The notes under the pieces were generated by a model. It did no database searches and was not told where the DNA came from. It saw nothing but the letters and a program-made list of their open reading frames with translations. The translations under genes were made by a program, and so were the position numbers. This document shows, piece after piece, positions 37,590-46,079 of a stretch of 64,000 nucleotides of DNA. Source of the stretch: Winogradskyella alexanderae (GTDB lineage: Bacteria; Bacteroidota; Bacteroidia; Flavobacteriales; Flavobacteriaceae). Where the stretch lies: NCBI RefSeq assembly GCF_020166335.1, contig NZ_JAIUJR010000003.1, positions 124,001 through 188,000 of the forward strand. The letters are read 5' to 3'. Within the stretch, counting starts at the first letter, position 1, and each line of letters opens with the position of its first letter.

Positions 37590-38252
37590 ATGGTATCAGA
37601 ACTTACTCATGTTTATTTCATGCCTGGTATGGCAGCAAGCCCTACAATTTTTGAATACATTTCTCTTCCAGAAGATAGATATAAAATCCATTGGCTAGAA
37701 TGGCAAATTCCGAATAGAGATGAGACGTTACAAAACTATGCTAAGCGTATGTGTAGTTTTATAAAGTACGACAATGCCGTGCTTCTAGGTGTGTCTTTTG
37801 GAGGTATTTTGGTCCAAGAGATGAGCAAATACCTAAACCTAAAAAAGTTATTCGTTGTATCCAGTGTAAAATCACGCCATGAATTGCCAAAGAAATTTAA
37901 ACTTCTAAAAGTTACTAAAGCCTATAAAATATTGCCAACCCAGCTAGCAGGAAAAATTGATATTTTGGCCAAATATGCTTTTGGAGAGACAATAAAAAAA
38001 AGAGTAGACTTATATAAAAAGTACCTTTCTGTTAATGATAAAGCATATTTAGATTGGTCTATTAAGCAAGTTGTATGCTGGGACCAGGATAAACCACATC
38101 CAGAAGCGATCTACATCCATGGAGATAAAGATGCTGTTTTTCCACACTCCTGTGAAGGCGATTGTATTGTAATTAAAGGAGGTACACATGTCATGATTAT
38201 AAATAAGTATAAATGGTTTAATGAAAATCTACCTAAACTTATAGAGTCTTGA
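37590..38252 (+). CDS. Alpha/beta hydrolase
   Basis: A 220-residue cytoplasmic hydrolase. The nucleophile elbow GVSFGG places Ser at 69; the C-terminal GGTHVMI gives the catalytic His (H200), and YIHGDKDAVFP carries the likely acid. It lacks an extended lid, and the substrate is unknown. It stands 48 bp before the lytic transglycosylase gene on the same strand. Confidence 0.85.
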   Translation: MVSELTHVYFMPGMAASPTIFEYISLPEDRYKIHWLEWQIPNRDETLQNYAKRMCSFIKYDNAVLLGVSFGGILVQEMSKYLNLKKLFVVSSVKSRHELPKKFKLLKVTKAYKILPTQLAGKIDILAKYAFGETIKKRVDLYKKYLSVNDKAYLDWSIKQVVCWDQDKPHPEAIYIHGDKDAVFPHSCEGDCIVIKGGTHVMIINKYKWFNENLPKLIES

Positions 38253-38300
38253 ATTTGAAAGAATTAAATAGATTACTTACATTTAAAAAAAATTGAAGCC

Positions 38301-39236
38301 ATGCAAATCTTAAAAAATATTTTAGCCGGAATTGGTTTAGTATGTATATCAGGATTATTCATATTTGCAGTTCAGAAAGCACCTTCTGACGAAACCATTG
38401 GTAAAGAACAACCTATTGTTAATGATTACAATGTTTATGCCCTCGAGATGCCTGAAGGTCTAAATTTTTCTGGTGAACCTGTACCAGTAGACAATCCAGA
38501 TATCTACGAACGAATGGATCGTGAGCTTCTAGTAAATACCTATTGGCAGTCTAATGGGTTGTTAATGTTTAAAAGAGCACAAAAGTATTTTCCTATCATT
38601 GAACCAATTCTAGAAAAAAACGGTGTTCCAAATGATTTTAAATATTTAGCTGTTATTGAAAGCGGATTGTCAAATGCAGTCTCTCCTGCAGGTGCCAAAG
38701 GATTTTGGCAAATAATGAAAACTACCGGTCGCGAAAACGGTCTAGAAGTCAATAGTAATGTAGATGAACGCTACAACCTGGAGTTGGCAACTGAGGTGGC
38801 TTGTAAATATTTAAAAAAGGCAAAAGAGCAATTAGGTTCCTGGACCCTTGCAGCAGCGGCATATAATGCTGGAAACGCTGGAATTGAAAGACGACTGGAA
38901 GAGCAGAATGTTGCCGACTACTACGACTTACTTTTGGGTGAGGAAACAGGTAGATATATATTTAGAATTGTAGCATTAAAGGAAATATTAAACAACCCAA
39001 GTAAGTATGGGTTTAATTTCAATAAAAACGATTTATATAAACCTGTACCTACTTATAAAGTTGAAGTTGATACCGCTGTTACAGATTTCACCCAGTTTGC
39101 TAGTCGTTTTGGAATAAATTATAAAATATTGAAAATTCATAATCCTTGGTTAAGAGAGAAACATCTCAACAATGGCTCAAGGAAGTTATACAAGATTGAA
39201 ATTCCAAAAGAAGGGTATTACAAAACAACACCATAA
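38301..39236 (+). CDS. Lytic transglycosylase (MltD-like SLT domain)
   Basis: A 311-residue envelope enzyme that cleaves peptidoglycan glycan strands with 1,6-anhydro product formation. An N-terminal membrane/signal segment (NILAGIGLVCISGLFIFAV) precedes an SLT domain with catalytic E120 (YLAVIESGLSNAVSPAGAKG) and the AAAYNAGNAGIERR motif. The C-terminal 70 residues look LysM-like (TDFTQFASRFGINYKILKIHNPWL) but end early. The stop codon is 2 bp before the cardiolipin synthase TTG start. Confidence 0.9.
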   Translation: MQILKNILAGIGLVCISGLFIFAVQKAPSDETIGKEQPIVNDYNVYALEMPEGLNFSGEPVPVDNPDIYERMDRELLVNTYWQSNGLLMFKRAQKYFPIIEPILEKNGVPNDFKYLAVIESGLSNAVSPAGAKGFWQIMKTTGRENGLEVNSNVDERYNLELATEVACKYLKKAKEQLGSWTLAAAAYNAGNAGIERRLEEQNVADYYDLLLGEETGRYIFRIVALKEILNNPSKYGFNFNKNDLYKPVPTYKVEVDTAVTDFTQFASRFGINYKILKIHNPWLREKHLNNGSRKLYKIEIPKEGYYKTTP

Positions 39237-39238
39237 AC

Positions 39239-40687
39239 TTGGAGTTTGTAAAAGACAACTTCATTTATATTTTATTTGGGCTAAATTATTTTTTAGCGCT
39301 ATTAGCAACAATAACGTTGCTTTTCCAAAAGATTAATCCAACAAAAACATTGACCTACATTATTGTTTTGTTGGTTTTTCCATTTGTAGGGTTACTCGTT
39401 TATTACTTCTTTGGTCAAGATTATAGAAAGACCAAGATTTTTAACAGAAAACACGTACTTAACCAATCTGTAATTGCCAAAATTCAGAATGAATTGGAAA
39501 TTGATACACAGGCAATTTCTGAAGTAGATGAGCTACTCGAAGAGAAGTCAAAGTTAATCCGTTTGTTATATAATAGTCAAAGCTCAAAATTAACCCTAAA
39601 AAATGATGTTCAGGTTATATGTAACGGAGATGAAAAATTAAGGTTACTTCTTGAGGATTTAAAAACAGCAAGGAATCATATTCATCTAGAATATTTTATC
39701 ATTAAAGATGACGAGACTGGTACTGAGGTTTTAAATCTACTTTCAAAGAAGGCAGAAGAAGGTGTGGAGGTAAAAATAATTATTGATGATGTTGGAAGTA
39801 AGATTTCAAATGGACGATTGTCTTCACTGAGGAAAAGTGGTGTTATTATTTACAAGTTCATGCCAGTACTTTTTTCAAGATTTACAGGACGGATGAATTA
39901 TAGGGATCATCGAAAAATTCTAATTGTAGATGGTAAAATTGGTTACGTTGGAGGTATTAACATTTCCAACAACTATATAAATAGTAGAAATCAAAGATTT
40001 TGGAAAGATACCCACTTGAGAATTGCTGGGGAGGCAGTGCATCAACTTCAGATTTTATTTTTTACAACATGGGATTTTGTAAGTCAAGGAGAATTACAAA
40101 TTAGAGAAGCTCATTTTCCAAGGATAGATATAGAATCAAAAATTCCATTACAAATTGCTGCGAGTGGCCCAGATACAGATTGGTCTAATATCATGGAGTC
40201 TATCTTCGTTGCAATAAATAATGCCGAAGACTTTATTTATATAACAACACCGTACTTCATACCTAATGATGAGATAGTCACCGCATTACAAGTTGCTTCA
40301 AGAAGCAATATCAAAGTTAAAATCATAATACCGAAGAAGTCTGATTCATGGATTGCAGAGTATGCAACAAATTCCTACATAGAGAAGTTACTGGAAGCTA
40401 GTGTTGAAGTATATCAGTACCATAAAGGTTTCGTTCACAGTAAGACTATGATTGTAGATGATGTTTTTTGTACTGTAGGTACTGCAAATATGGACTACAG
40501 AAGTTTCAACATAAACTTTGAGGTAAATGCTTTGATTTACAATAGACTAATTAGTAGTCAAATTAAAGCCATGTTTAATGAGGATTTGAAGAATTCAAAA
40601 AAAGTTGAACCAAACGAGTGGGAAAGGCGTTCTAATAAAGAGAAGTTTCTAGAAGGATTCGCTCGACTTATGGCGCCATTACTCTAG
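39239..40687 (+). CDS. cls: Cardiolipin synthase (phospholipase D family)
   Basis: Joins two phosphatidylglycerol molecules into cardiolipin at the inner membrane. It has 482 residues: two N-terminal membrane helices (about 9-29, 38-58), then two PLD domains with HKD motifs H224-K226-D231 and H400-K402-D407 (each HxKxxxxD). No ATG lies near the N-terminus; TTG at 39239, 3 bp after the previous stop, gives the normal membrane N-terminus. The lytic transglycosylase upstream is probably co-transcribed. Confidence 0.93.
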   Translation: MEFVKDNFIYILFGLNYFLALLATITLLFQKINPTKTLTYIIVLLVFPFVGLLVYYFFGQDYRKTKIFNRKHVLNQSVIAKIQNELEIDTQAISEVDELLEEKSKLIRLLYNSQSSKLTLKNDVQVICNGDEKLRLLLEDLKTARNHIHLEYFIIKDDETGTEVLNLLSKKAEEGVEVKIIIDDVGSKISNGRLSSLRKSGVIIYKFMPVLFSRFTGRMNYRDHRKILIVDGKIGYVGGINISNNYINSRNQRFWKDTHLRIAGEAVHQLQILFFTTWDFVSQGELQIREAHFPRIDIESKIPLQIAASGPDTDWSNIMESIFVAINNAEDFIYITTPYFIPNDEIVTALQVASRSNIKVKIIIPKKSDSWIAEYATNSYIEKLLEASVEVYQYHKGFVHSKTMIVDDVFCTVGTANMDYRSFNINFEVNALIYNRLISSQIKAMFNEDLKNSKKVEPNEWERRSNKEKFLEGFARLMAPLL

Positions 40688-40690
40688 GAA

Positions 40691-41269
40691 TTAACGTCTG
40701 CTTCTGCGGTGTTGCCTTGCAGAAGTTGGTTGGCCGTAATGTTGTTTTGGTATAGAAGCCTTTTTCATCTGTTGTTTCATCATTTTAATTTGGTCGGCTA
40801 ACATGTCACGCTTATCTAATTTTTCTGCTTCAGATAACAGTTTCTGTGCTTCTTGTTTACGTCTTTTAGAAAATGCAATTCCTGCTAGGTTCAATTTAGC
40901 CATTGCTAAATCGTGGTCCATTGATAGTCCAAGACTAATAGCCTTTTTAAAGTACTTTTCAGCTTCATTCATATTGGTTTGCGAAACCATGATACCATTA
41001 AGGTAATTTAGATAACCTTGTTGTTTCTTTACCAACGCACCTTCTGGGTTTTTAATTTTGTCCAACCATTTTTTAGCACCTGTAAAGTCCTGCTTACGCA
41101 ATCTTAAAAAAGCAAGTAGAATAATTTCATTTTTAAAATACAAAAAAATAAAGATGGTAGAAAAGAGAATATACATAATGCCATTACCAATGTAACCCTC
41201 GGTAAATTGATAGATGGCATAAGCTATTATAAGTGCAGCAAGAACAAGTTTAATATTTTTATTGAACAT
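40691..41269 (-). CDS. Small membrane protein with a TPR domain
   Basis: A 192-residue protein with two short N-terminal membrane helices (about 8-24, 29-45), then about 110 residues of TPR-like helices (FTGAKKWLDKIKNP, MNEAEKYFKKAISLG, KRRKQEAQKLLSEAEKLDK) and a basic tail (ARQHRRSRR). Probably a membrane-tethered adaptor with the TPR in the cytoplasm. Partner unknown. It converges on cls with a 3-bp gap. Confidence 0.78.
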   Translation of the reverse strand: MFNKNIKLVLAALIIAYAIYQFTEGYIGNGIMYILFSTIFIFLYFKNEIILLAFLRLRKQDFTGAKKWLDKIKNPEGALVKKQQGYLNYLNGIMVSQTNMNEAEKYFKKAISLGLSMDHDLAMAKLNLAGIAFSKRRKQEAQKLLSEAEKLDKRDMLADQIKMMKQQMKKASIPKQHYGQPTSARQHRRSRR

Positions 41270-41333
41270 TTATACGTGTTTTAAGAGAGGTCAAAGTTAA
41301 TAAAAAGTAATAGAAATATTTTTAAACAGGCTC

Positions 41334-41363
41334 TTGTTAAAGTAAAAAGTTGTTGTATATTTG
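41334..41363 (+). promoter_or_regulatory. rpmH promoter
   Basis: TTG (41334-41336), 19-nt spacer, TATATTTG (41356-41363), followed by a G/C-rich initial region and about 53 nt of leader before the rpmH ATG. Full Bacteroidota consensus. Confidence 0.75.
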
Positions 41364-41422
41364 CACGCGGTTTGAAGAAAACCGCATTGATATAAGTATA
41401 AAAGATTTAAAAAGATAGGGCA

Positions 41423-41584
41423 ATGCCAAAAAGAACGTTTCAACCATCGAAAAGAAAGAGAAGAAACAAGCACGGTTTCAGAGAAAGAATGGCTTCTGTT
41501 AATGGAAGAAAAGTCTTAGCTCGTAGAAGAGCGAAAGGAAGAAAGAAATTGTCTGTATCTTCAGAATCAAGACATAAGAGATAA
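41423..41584 (+). CDS. rpmH: 50S ribosomal protein L34
   Basis: A 53-residue, highly basic protein starting [19 protein letters not shown] with the conserved [20 protein letters not shown] core, the normal L34 length. It has its own promoter and terminator. In many bacteria rpmH lies beside rnpA and dnaA; here no rnpA follows and carB is the next gene. Confidence 0.97.
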   Translation: MPKRTFQPSKRKRRNKHGFRERMASVNGRKVLARRRAKGRKKLSVSSESRHKR

Positions 41585-41608
41585 TGATTAACAATTGTTA
41601 ATATTTTA

Positions 41609-41639
41609 AAGGTGTTACTTAGGTGTAACACCTTTTTTT
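41609..41639 (+). terminator. rpmH intrinsic terminator
   Basis: AAGGTGTTAC pairs with GTAACACCTT around a TTAGGT-containing loop and is followed by TTTTTTT, 25 bp after the rpmH stop. Confidence 0.92.
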
Positions 41640-41655
41640 GTACCCTTTTGATAAG

Positions 41656-41663
41656 TATTTTTG
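41656..41663 (+). promoter_or_regulatory. Likely carB -7 box
   Basis: TATTTTTG matches TAnnTTTG 20 bp before the ATG at 41683. The upstream TTTG sits at the end of the rpmH terminator with a spacer of about 15 nt, so only the -7 box is persuasive. The leader would be very short. Confidence 0.4.
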
Positions 41664-41682
41664 CTCACCAAAACTAATACTC

Positions 41683-44535
41683 ATGCCAAAAAACACAAAC
41701 ATCAAATCTATTTTACTAATCGGTTCAGGTCCTATCATTATTGGTCAAGCCTGTGAGTTCGATTATTCAGGATCCCAAGCGCTACGTTCGTTAAGAGAAG
41801 ATGGGATTGAGACCGTTTTAATCAACTCCAATCCAGCAACCATCATGACAGATCCAACCATGGCAGATCATGTTTACCTTTTACCATTAACAACAAAATC
41901 AATAATAAAGATTTTAAAGGAACATCCGCAGATTGATGCAGTTCTGCCAACAATGGGTGGACAAACGGCTTTAAACTTGTGTATTGAGGCAGATGAAAAG
42001 GGTATTTGGGATGATTTTAATGTTGATATAATCGGTGTTGATATAGATGCCATTAATATTACAGAAGACAGGGAAAAGTTTAGAGAGTTAATGACAAAAA
42101 TTGGTGTTGGCATGGCACCTCAGGCAACTGCAACCTCTTTTCTTAAAGGAAAAGAGATAGCTCAAGAGTTTGGTTTTCCTTTATGTATTAGAGCATCTTT
42201 TACCTTAGGTGGAGCAGGTGCTTCCATCGTTTATAATGAAGACGAATTTGATGAATCCTTAACGAGAGGACTGGAAATTTCTCCCATACATGAGGTTATG
42301 ATTGACAAAGCTATGATGGGATGGAAAGAATATGAATTAGAGTTGTTAAGGGATAAAAATGATAATGTTGTAATTATCTGTACCATTGAAAACATGGATC
42401 CTATGGGAATTCATACAGGAGATTCTATTACGGTGGCGCCTGCAATGACTCTGTCAGATAAAACATTCCAAAAAATGCGTGATATGGCCATTCATATGAT
42501 GCGCAGTATTGGAGATTTTGCAGGTGGGTGTAACGTTCAGTTTGCTGTTAGTCCAGATGAAGAAGAAGAGATTATTGCCATAGAAATTAATCCACGGGTT
42601 TCTAGGTCTTCTGCATTGGCAAGTAAAGCTACGGGTTATCCAATCGCCAAAGTAGCGGCAAAACTCGCACTAGGTTACACACTAGACGAACTGAGTAATC
42701 AAATAACAAAGTCAACATCGGCTCTATTTGAACCTACTTTGGACTATGTGATCGTTAAAATTCCACGTTGGAATTTTGACAAGTTTGAAGGGTCTGACCG
42801 TACATTAGGATTGCAAATGAAAGCCGTTGGAGAAGTAATGGCAATTGGACGTTCCTTCCAGGAGGCATTGCACAAGGCTACGCAATCACTAGAAATCAAG
42901 CGAAATGGATTAGGAGCAGACGGCAAGGGTTATAAGAATTATGACCAAATCATTCAAAAATTGACTAAAGCTAGCTGGGACAGGGTTTTCGTAATTTATG
43001 ATGCCATACAAATGGGTATCCCATTGAGTCGTATACACGAGATCACGAAAATAGATATGTGGTTTTTAAAGCAGTATGAAGAACTGTTCCATCTTGAACG
43101 TGAGATTTCTACATATAAAATAGATTCTATTGAAAGAGAATTGCTTCTGGAAGCAAAGCAAAAAGGTTATGGAGATCGCCAAATTGCTCACATGCTTGGA
43201 TGCTTAGAAAGTCAAGTTTATAATAAGAGGCGTGAATTCAATATCAATCGAGTATATAAATTAGTTGATACCTGTGCAGCAGAATTTAAGGCAGAAACAC
43301 CGTATTATTATTCAACTTTTGAAAGTGAAGTAGAAGATGCGAATGGCGACGTTTATGTTGCAAATGAAAGTGTTGTTACAGACCGAAAGAAAATAATAGT
43401 CTTGGGTTCTGGACCAAATAGGATTGGCCAAGGAATTGAGTTTGACTACTGCTGTGTTCACGGAGTTTTAGCTGCATCAGAATGTGGTTATGAAACAATC
43501 ATGATTAACTGTAACCCTGAAACGGTATCAACAGATTTTGATATTGCGGATAAACTTTATTTTGAACCTGTTTTCTGGGAGCATATTTATGATATAATTC
43601 AACATGAAAAGCCAGAAGGTGTAATTGTACAATTGGGTGGGCAAACAGCGCTTAAATTGGCAGAGAAATTAGAACGTTATGGTGTAAGAATAATGGGAAC
43701 GAGTTTCCAATCACTTGATTTGGCAGAAGACAGAGGTAATTTCTCAACCTTGTTAAAAGACAATAACATTCCTTACCCTGAGTTTGATACAGCACAAAGT
43801 GCCGAAGAAGCTCTTGAAGTGGCAGAACGGTTAAATTTTCCAATATTAGTTCGTCCGTCTTATGTCTTAGGTGGACAAGGCATGAAAATTGTAATAAATA
43901 AGAAAGAATTAGAGGAGCATGTAATTGACCTCTTAAAATCTATTCCAGGGAATAAGTTGCTACTAGACCATTATTTAGATGGCGCAATAGAAGCAGAAGC
44001 AGATGCTATATGCGATGGTGAAAATGTCTATATAATTGGTATCATGGAACATATAGAACCATGTGGAATCCACTCTGGTGATAGTAATGCTACATTGCCA
44101 CCTTTTAATTTAGGTGAATTTGTGATGCAACAAATCAAAGACCACACAAAGAAAATCGCTCTGGCGTTAAATACGGTTGGTTTAATAAATATCCAATTTG
44201 CCATAAAGGACGATACGGTATACATAATTGAAGCTAATCCAAGAGCTTCTCGTACAGTACCGTTTATTGCAAAGGCCTACGGAGAACCTTATGTTAATTA
44301 TGCGACTAAAGTAATGTTAGGGCACAAAAAACTAAGTGATTTTGATTTTAAACCTCATCTAGATGGATATGCCATAAAGCAACCTGTATTTTCATTCAAT
44401 AAATTTCCAAATGTGAATAAGCAACTTGGTCCTGAAATGAAAAGTACAGGTGAGAGTATTTTGTTTATTGATAGCCTCAAGGATGATGAATTCTATGATC
44501 TATATGCACGTAGAAAAATGTATTTAAGTAAGTAA
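41683..44535 (+). CDS. carB: Carbamoyl phosphate synthase large subunit, without the allosteric domain
   Basis: Makes carbamoyl phosphate from bicarbonate, ammonia and ATP for arginine and pyrimidine synthesis. Starting at ATG 41683 gives 950 residues: first ATP-grasp half (about 1-400, LLIGSGPIIIGQACEFDYSG), oligomerisation segment (about 400-550), second ATP-grasp half (about 550-935, VLGSGPNRIGQGIEFDYCCV). It ends at YARRKMYLSK, just after the second synthetase domain. The roughly 120-residue MGS-like C-terminal domain that binds UMP and ornithine in the 1073-residue E. coli enzyme is absent, with no continuation in any frame. carA is not adjacent. Confidence 0.95.
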   Translation: MPKNTNIKSILLIGSGPIIIGQACEFDYSGSQALRSLREDGIETVLINSNPATIMTDPTMADHVYLLPLTTKSIIKILKEHPQIDAVLPTMGGQTALNLCIEADEKGIWDDFNVDIIGVDIDAINITEDREKFRELMTKIGVGMAPQATATSFLKGKEIAQEFGFPLCIRASFTLGGAGASIVYNEDEFDESLTRGLEISPIHEVMIDKAMMGWKEYELELLRDKNDNVVIICTIENMDPMGIHTGDSITVAPAMTLSDKTFQKMRDMAIHMMRSIGDFAGGCNVQFAVSPDEEEEIIAIEINPRVSRSSALASKATGYPIAKVAAKLALGYTLDELSNQITKSTSALFEPTLDYVIVKIPRWNFDKFEGSDRTLGLQMKAVGEVMAIGRSFQEALHKATQSLEIKRNGLGADGKGYKNYDQIIQKLTKASWDRVFVIYDAIQMGIPLSRIHEITKIDMWFLKQYEELFHLEREISTYKIDSIERELLLEAKQKGYGDRQIAHMLGCLESQVYNKRREFNINRVYKLVDTCAAEFKAETPYYYSTFESEVEDANGDVYVANESVVTDRKKIIVLGSGPNRIGQGIEFDYCCVHGVLAASECGYETIMINCNPETVSTDFDIADKLYFEPVFWEHIYDIIQHEKPEGVIVQLGGQTALKLAEKLERYGVRIMGTSFQSLDLAEDRGNFSTLLKDNNIPYPEFDTAQSAEEALEVAERLNFPILVRPSYVLGGQGMKIVINKKELEEHVIDLLKSIPGNKLLLDHYLDGAIEAEADAICDGENVYIIGIMEHIEPCGIHSGDSNATLPPFNLGEFVMQQIKDHTKKIALALNTVGLINIQFAIKDDTVYIIEANPRASRTVPFIAKAYGEPYVNYATKVMLGHKKLSDFDFKPHLDGYAIKQPVFSFNKFPNVNKQLGPEMKSTGESILFIDSLKDDEFYDLYARRKMYLSK

Positions 44536-44608
44536 ATTCTTTCTATCTGTTAAAGTTAGCGTGGTATTTGCTTTATTATTACTAACTTAGCTTTAAAATA
44601 ACCTACAT

Positions 44609-45469
44609 ATGAAGCGAACTTTACTTTTATTTTCCACTTGTTTAATCACTTTTAGTTTAACAGCCCAAGTTACCTTAAACCAAGTAGATGATTTCCAGGA
44701 TGGAACAACACAAAACTGGAGAATTGGTGGCGCTGGTAATGCGACTGATGGGCCAATCAATGTAACTAATGGTGGGCCAAGTGGAGCTGGAGACAATTGC
44801 TTACAATACACATCTACAGGTACAGCAGGCGTTGCTAGTAAAATGGTGTTTTTTTCTCAAAATAACCAATGGAGCGGTGATTTCATAACTCAAGGTATAG
44901 ATCAAATCAATTTTGATGTTAATGTGCAAACAAATGCACTTAACTTAAGAATTGCATTGCAAGGCAGTGGTACACGTATTTGCTCGACTAGTGCAATAAA
45001 TGTGCCTGCTACTGGTAATTGGTCAAATATTACAATACCGATTGATCCTTCTGATTTTACCATTGTTTCAGGTGGAGTAGATGCTGCTACCGTATTGTCT
45101 AATGTTCAAACCCTGAGAATTTTGAGCAGTTCCACACCAACTTGGGATGGACCTGATGTAATAGCAGCAATAATACAAGTAGACAATATCTTGGCATCCT
45201 CATCTTTGAGTATTCCAGAATTTCAAAATCAAAACACCGAATTCACAATTTCACCTAATCCAGGTAAAAACAGTTTAAATATAAAATTGCCAACTTCAAA
45301 CGGTGATATGAAGCTCGAGGTATTTGATGTTTTAGGTAAACGTGTTTACCAAGGAATCATTACTCAACTCCAATCATCAGTTAATGTTTCTAATTGGAGA
45401 AGCGGTGTGTATTTGGTACGAGTTTCAAATAACGAAAGTGTACAAACAAAGCGTTTCATAAAACAATAA
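44609..45469 (+). CDS. T9SS-exported protein with a carbohydrate-binding-like domain
   Basis: A 286-residue secreted protein: signal peptide (KRTLLLFSTCLITFSLTAQ); a beta-sandwich-like mature region (about 22-200, VDDFQDGTTQNWRIGG, LQYTSTGTAGVASKM, ending IAAIIQVDNILASS), reminiscent of CBM or CIA30-type jelly rolls that bind sugars; and a T9SS sorting domain (about 215-286, FTISPNPGKNSLNIKL ... GVYLVRVSNNESVQTKRF). No catalytic domain is seen. It may be a surface-bound sugar-binding protein; this is inference. Confidence 0.8.
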   Translation: MKRTLLLFSTCLITFSLTAQVTLNQVDDFQDGTTQNWRIGGAGNATDGPINVTNGGPSGAGDNCLQYTSTGTAGVASKMVFFSQNNQWSGDFITQGIDQINFDVNVQTNALNLRIALQGSGTRICSTSAINVPATGNWSNITIPIDPSDFTIVSGGVDAATVLSNVQTLRILSSSTPTWDGPDVIAAIIQVDNILASSSLSIPEFQNQNTEFTISPNPGKNSLNIKLPTSNGDMKLEVFDVLGKRVYQGIITQLQSSVNVSNWRSGVYLVRVSNNESVQTKRFIKQ

Positions 45470-45481
45470 AATTTTTAAAAT

Positions 45482-45509
45482 AAAAAAAGCCATTTAATGG
45501 CTTTTTTTA
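45482..45509. terminator. Bidirectional terminator
   Basis: AAAAAAAGCCAT, loop, ATGGCTTTTTTT with T-runs on both strands, between the convergent T9SS protein gene and the thioesterase gene. Confidence 0.88.
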
Positions 45510-45511
45510 TT

Positions 45512-46048
45512 TTAAAAATCTACTCTAACACGATAGTTCTGAAGTAAGTCTAAATGGTCACTAACATTTTTGTAAACTGAACTCAAGGCTTTATTCTTTT
45601 TAGATTCGCTTTCTTGTCGTTTTATTGCTTTGATAAATCTCTTGGCGTCTATTTTAGAGTCCAATCTTAAGCCAGGTACTTGGGCTGTTTTGCCATTTTC
45701 ATCTATGGCTACCATGGTAAAATAGGATGAATTACAATGCTTTTTTTTACCAGTTCTGATGTTTTCAGACTCAACACGAATGCCAACAACCATAGAAGAA
45801 GTGCCGACATAATTAATAGATGCTTTCATGGTAACCAGTTCGCCAACCTCAATTGGGTTTAGAAAGTTTACTTTATCTACTGATGCTGTAACACAGTAAC
45901 TCCCAGAATGTTTTGAGGCGCAGGCAAATGCAATTTGGTCCATAAGACTTAAAATATATCCACCATGTATTTTTCCACCAAAATTAGTATAGGAAGGTAA
46001 CATGAGTTCCGACATTTGAATTCTTGAATCGTTGACCGCCTTGAACAT
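45512..46048 (-). CDS. Acyl-CoA thioesterase (hotdog fold, YciA/ACOT-like)
   Basis: A 178-residue hotdog-fold protein with FGGKIHGGYILSLMDQIAFA (helix with the catalytic acid) and TASVDKVNFLNPIEVGEL, typical of bacterial acyl-CoA thioesterases; the C-terminal 50 residues are a charged extension. It hydrolyses acyl-CoA in the cytoplasm; chain-length preference cannot be read. It lies 31 bp after rmuC on the same strand. Confidence 0.9.
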   Translation of the reverse strand: MFKAVNDSRIQMSELMLPSYTNFGGKIHGGYILSLMDQIAFACASKHSGSYCVTASVDKVNFLNPIEVGELVTMKASINYVGTSSMVVGIRVESENIRTGKKKHCNSSYFTMVAIDENGKTAQVPGLRLDSKIDAKRFIKAIKRQESESKKNKALSSVYKNVSDHLDLLQNYRVRVDF

Positions 46049-46079
46049 TACAAATTCACATTTATTAAATAACCTATTC

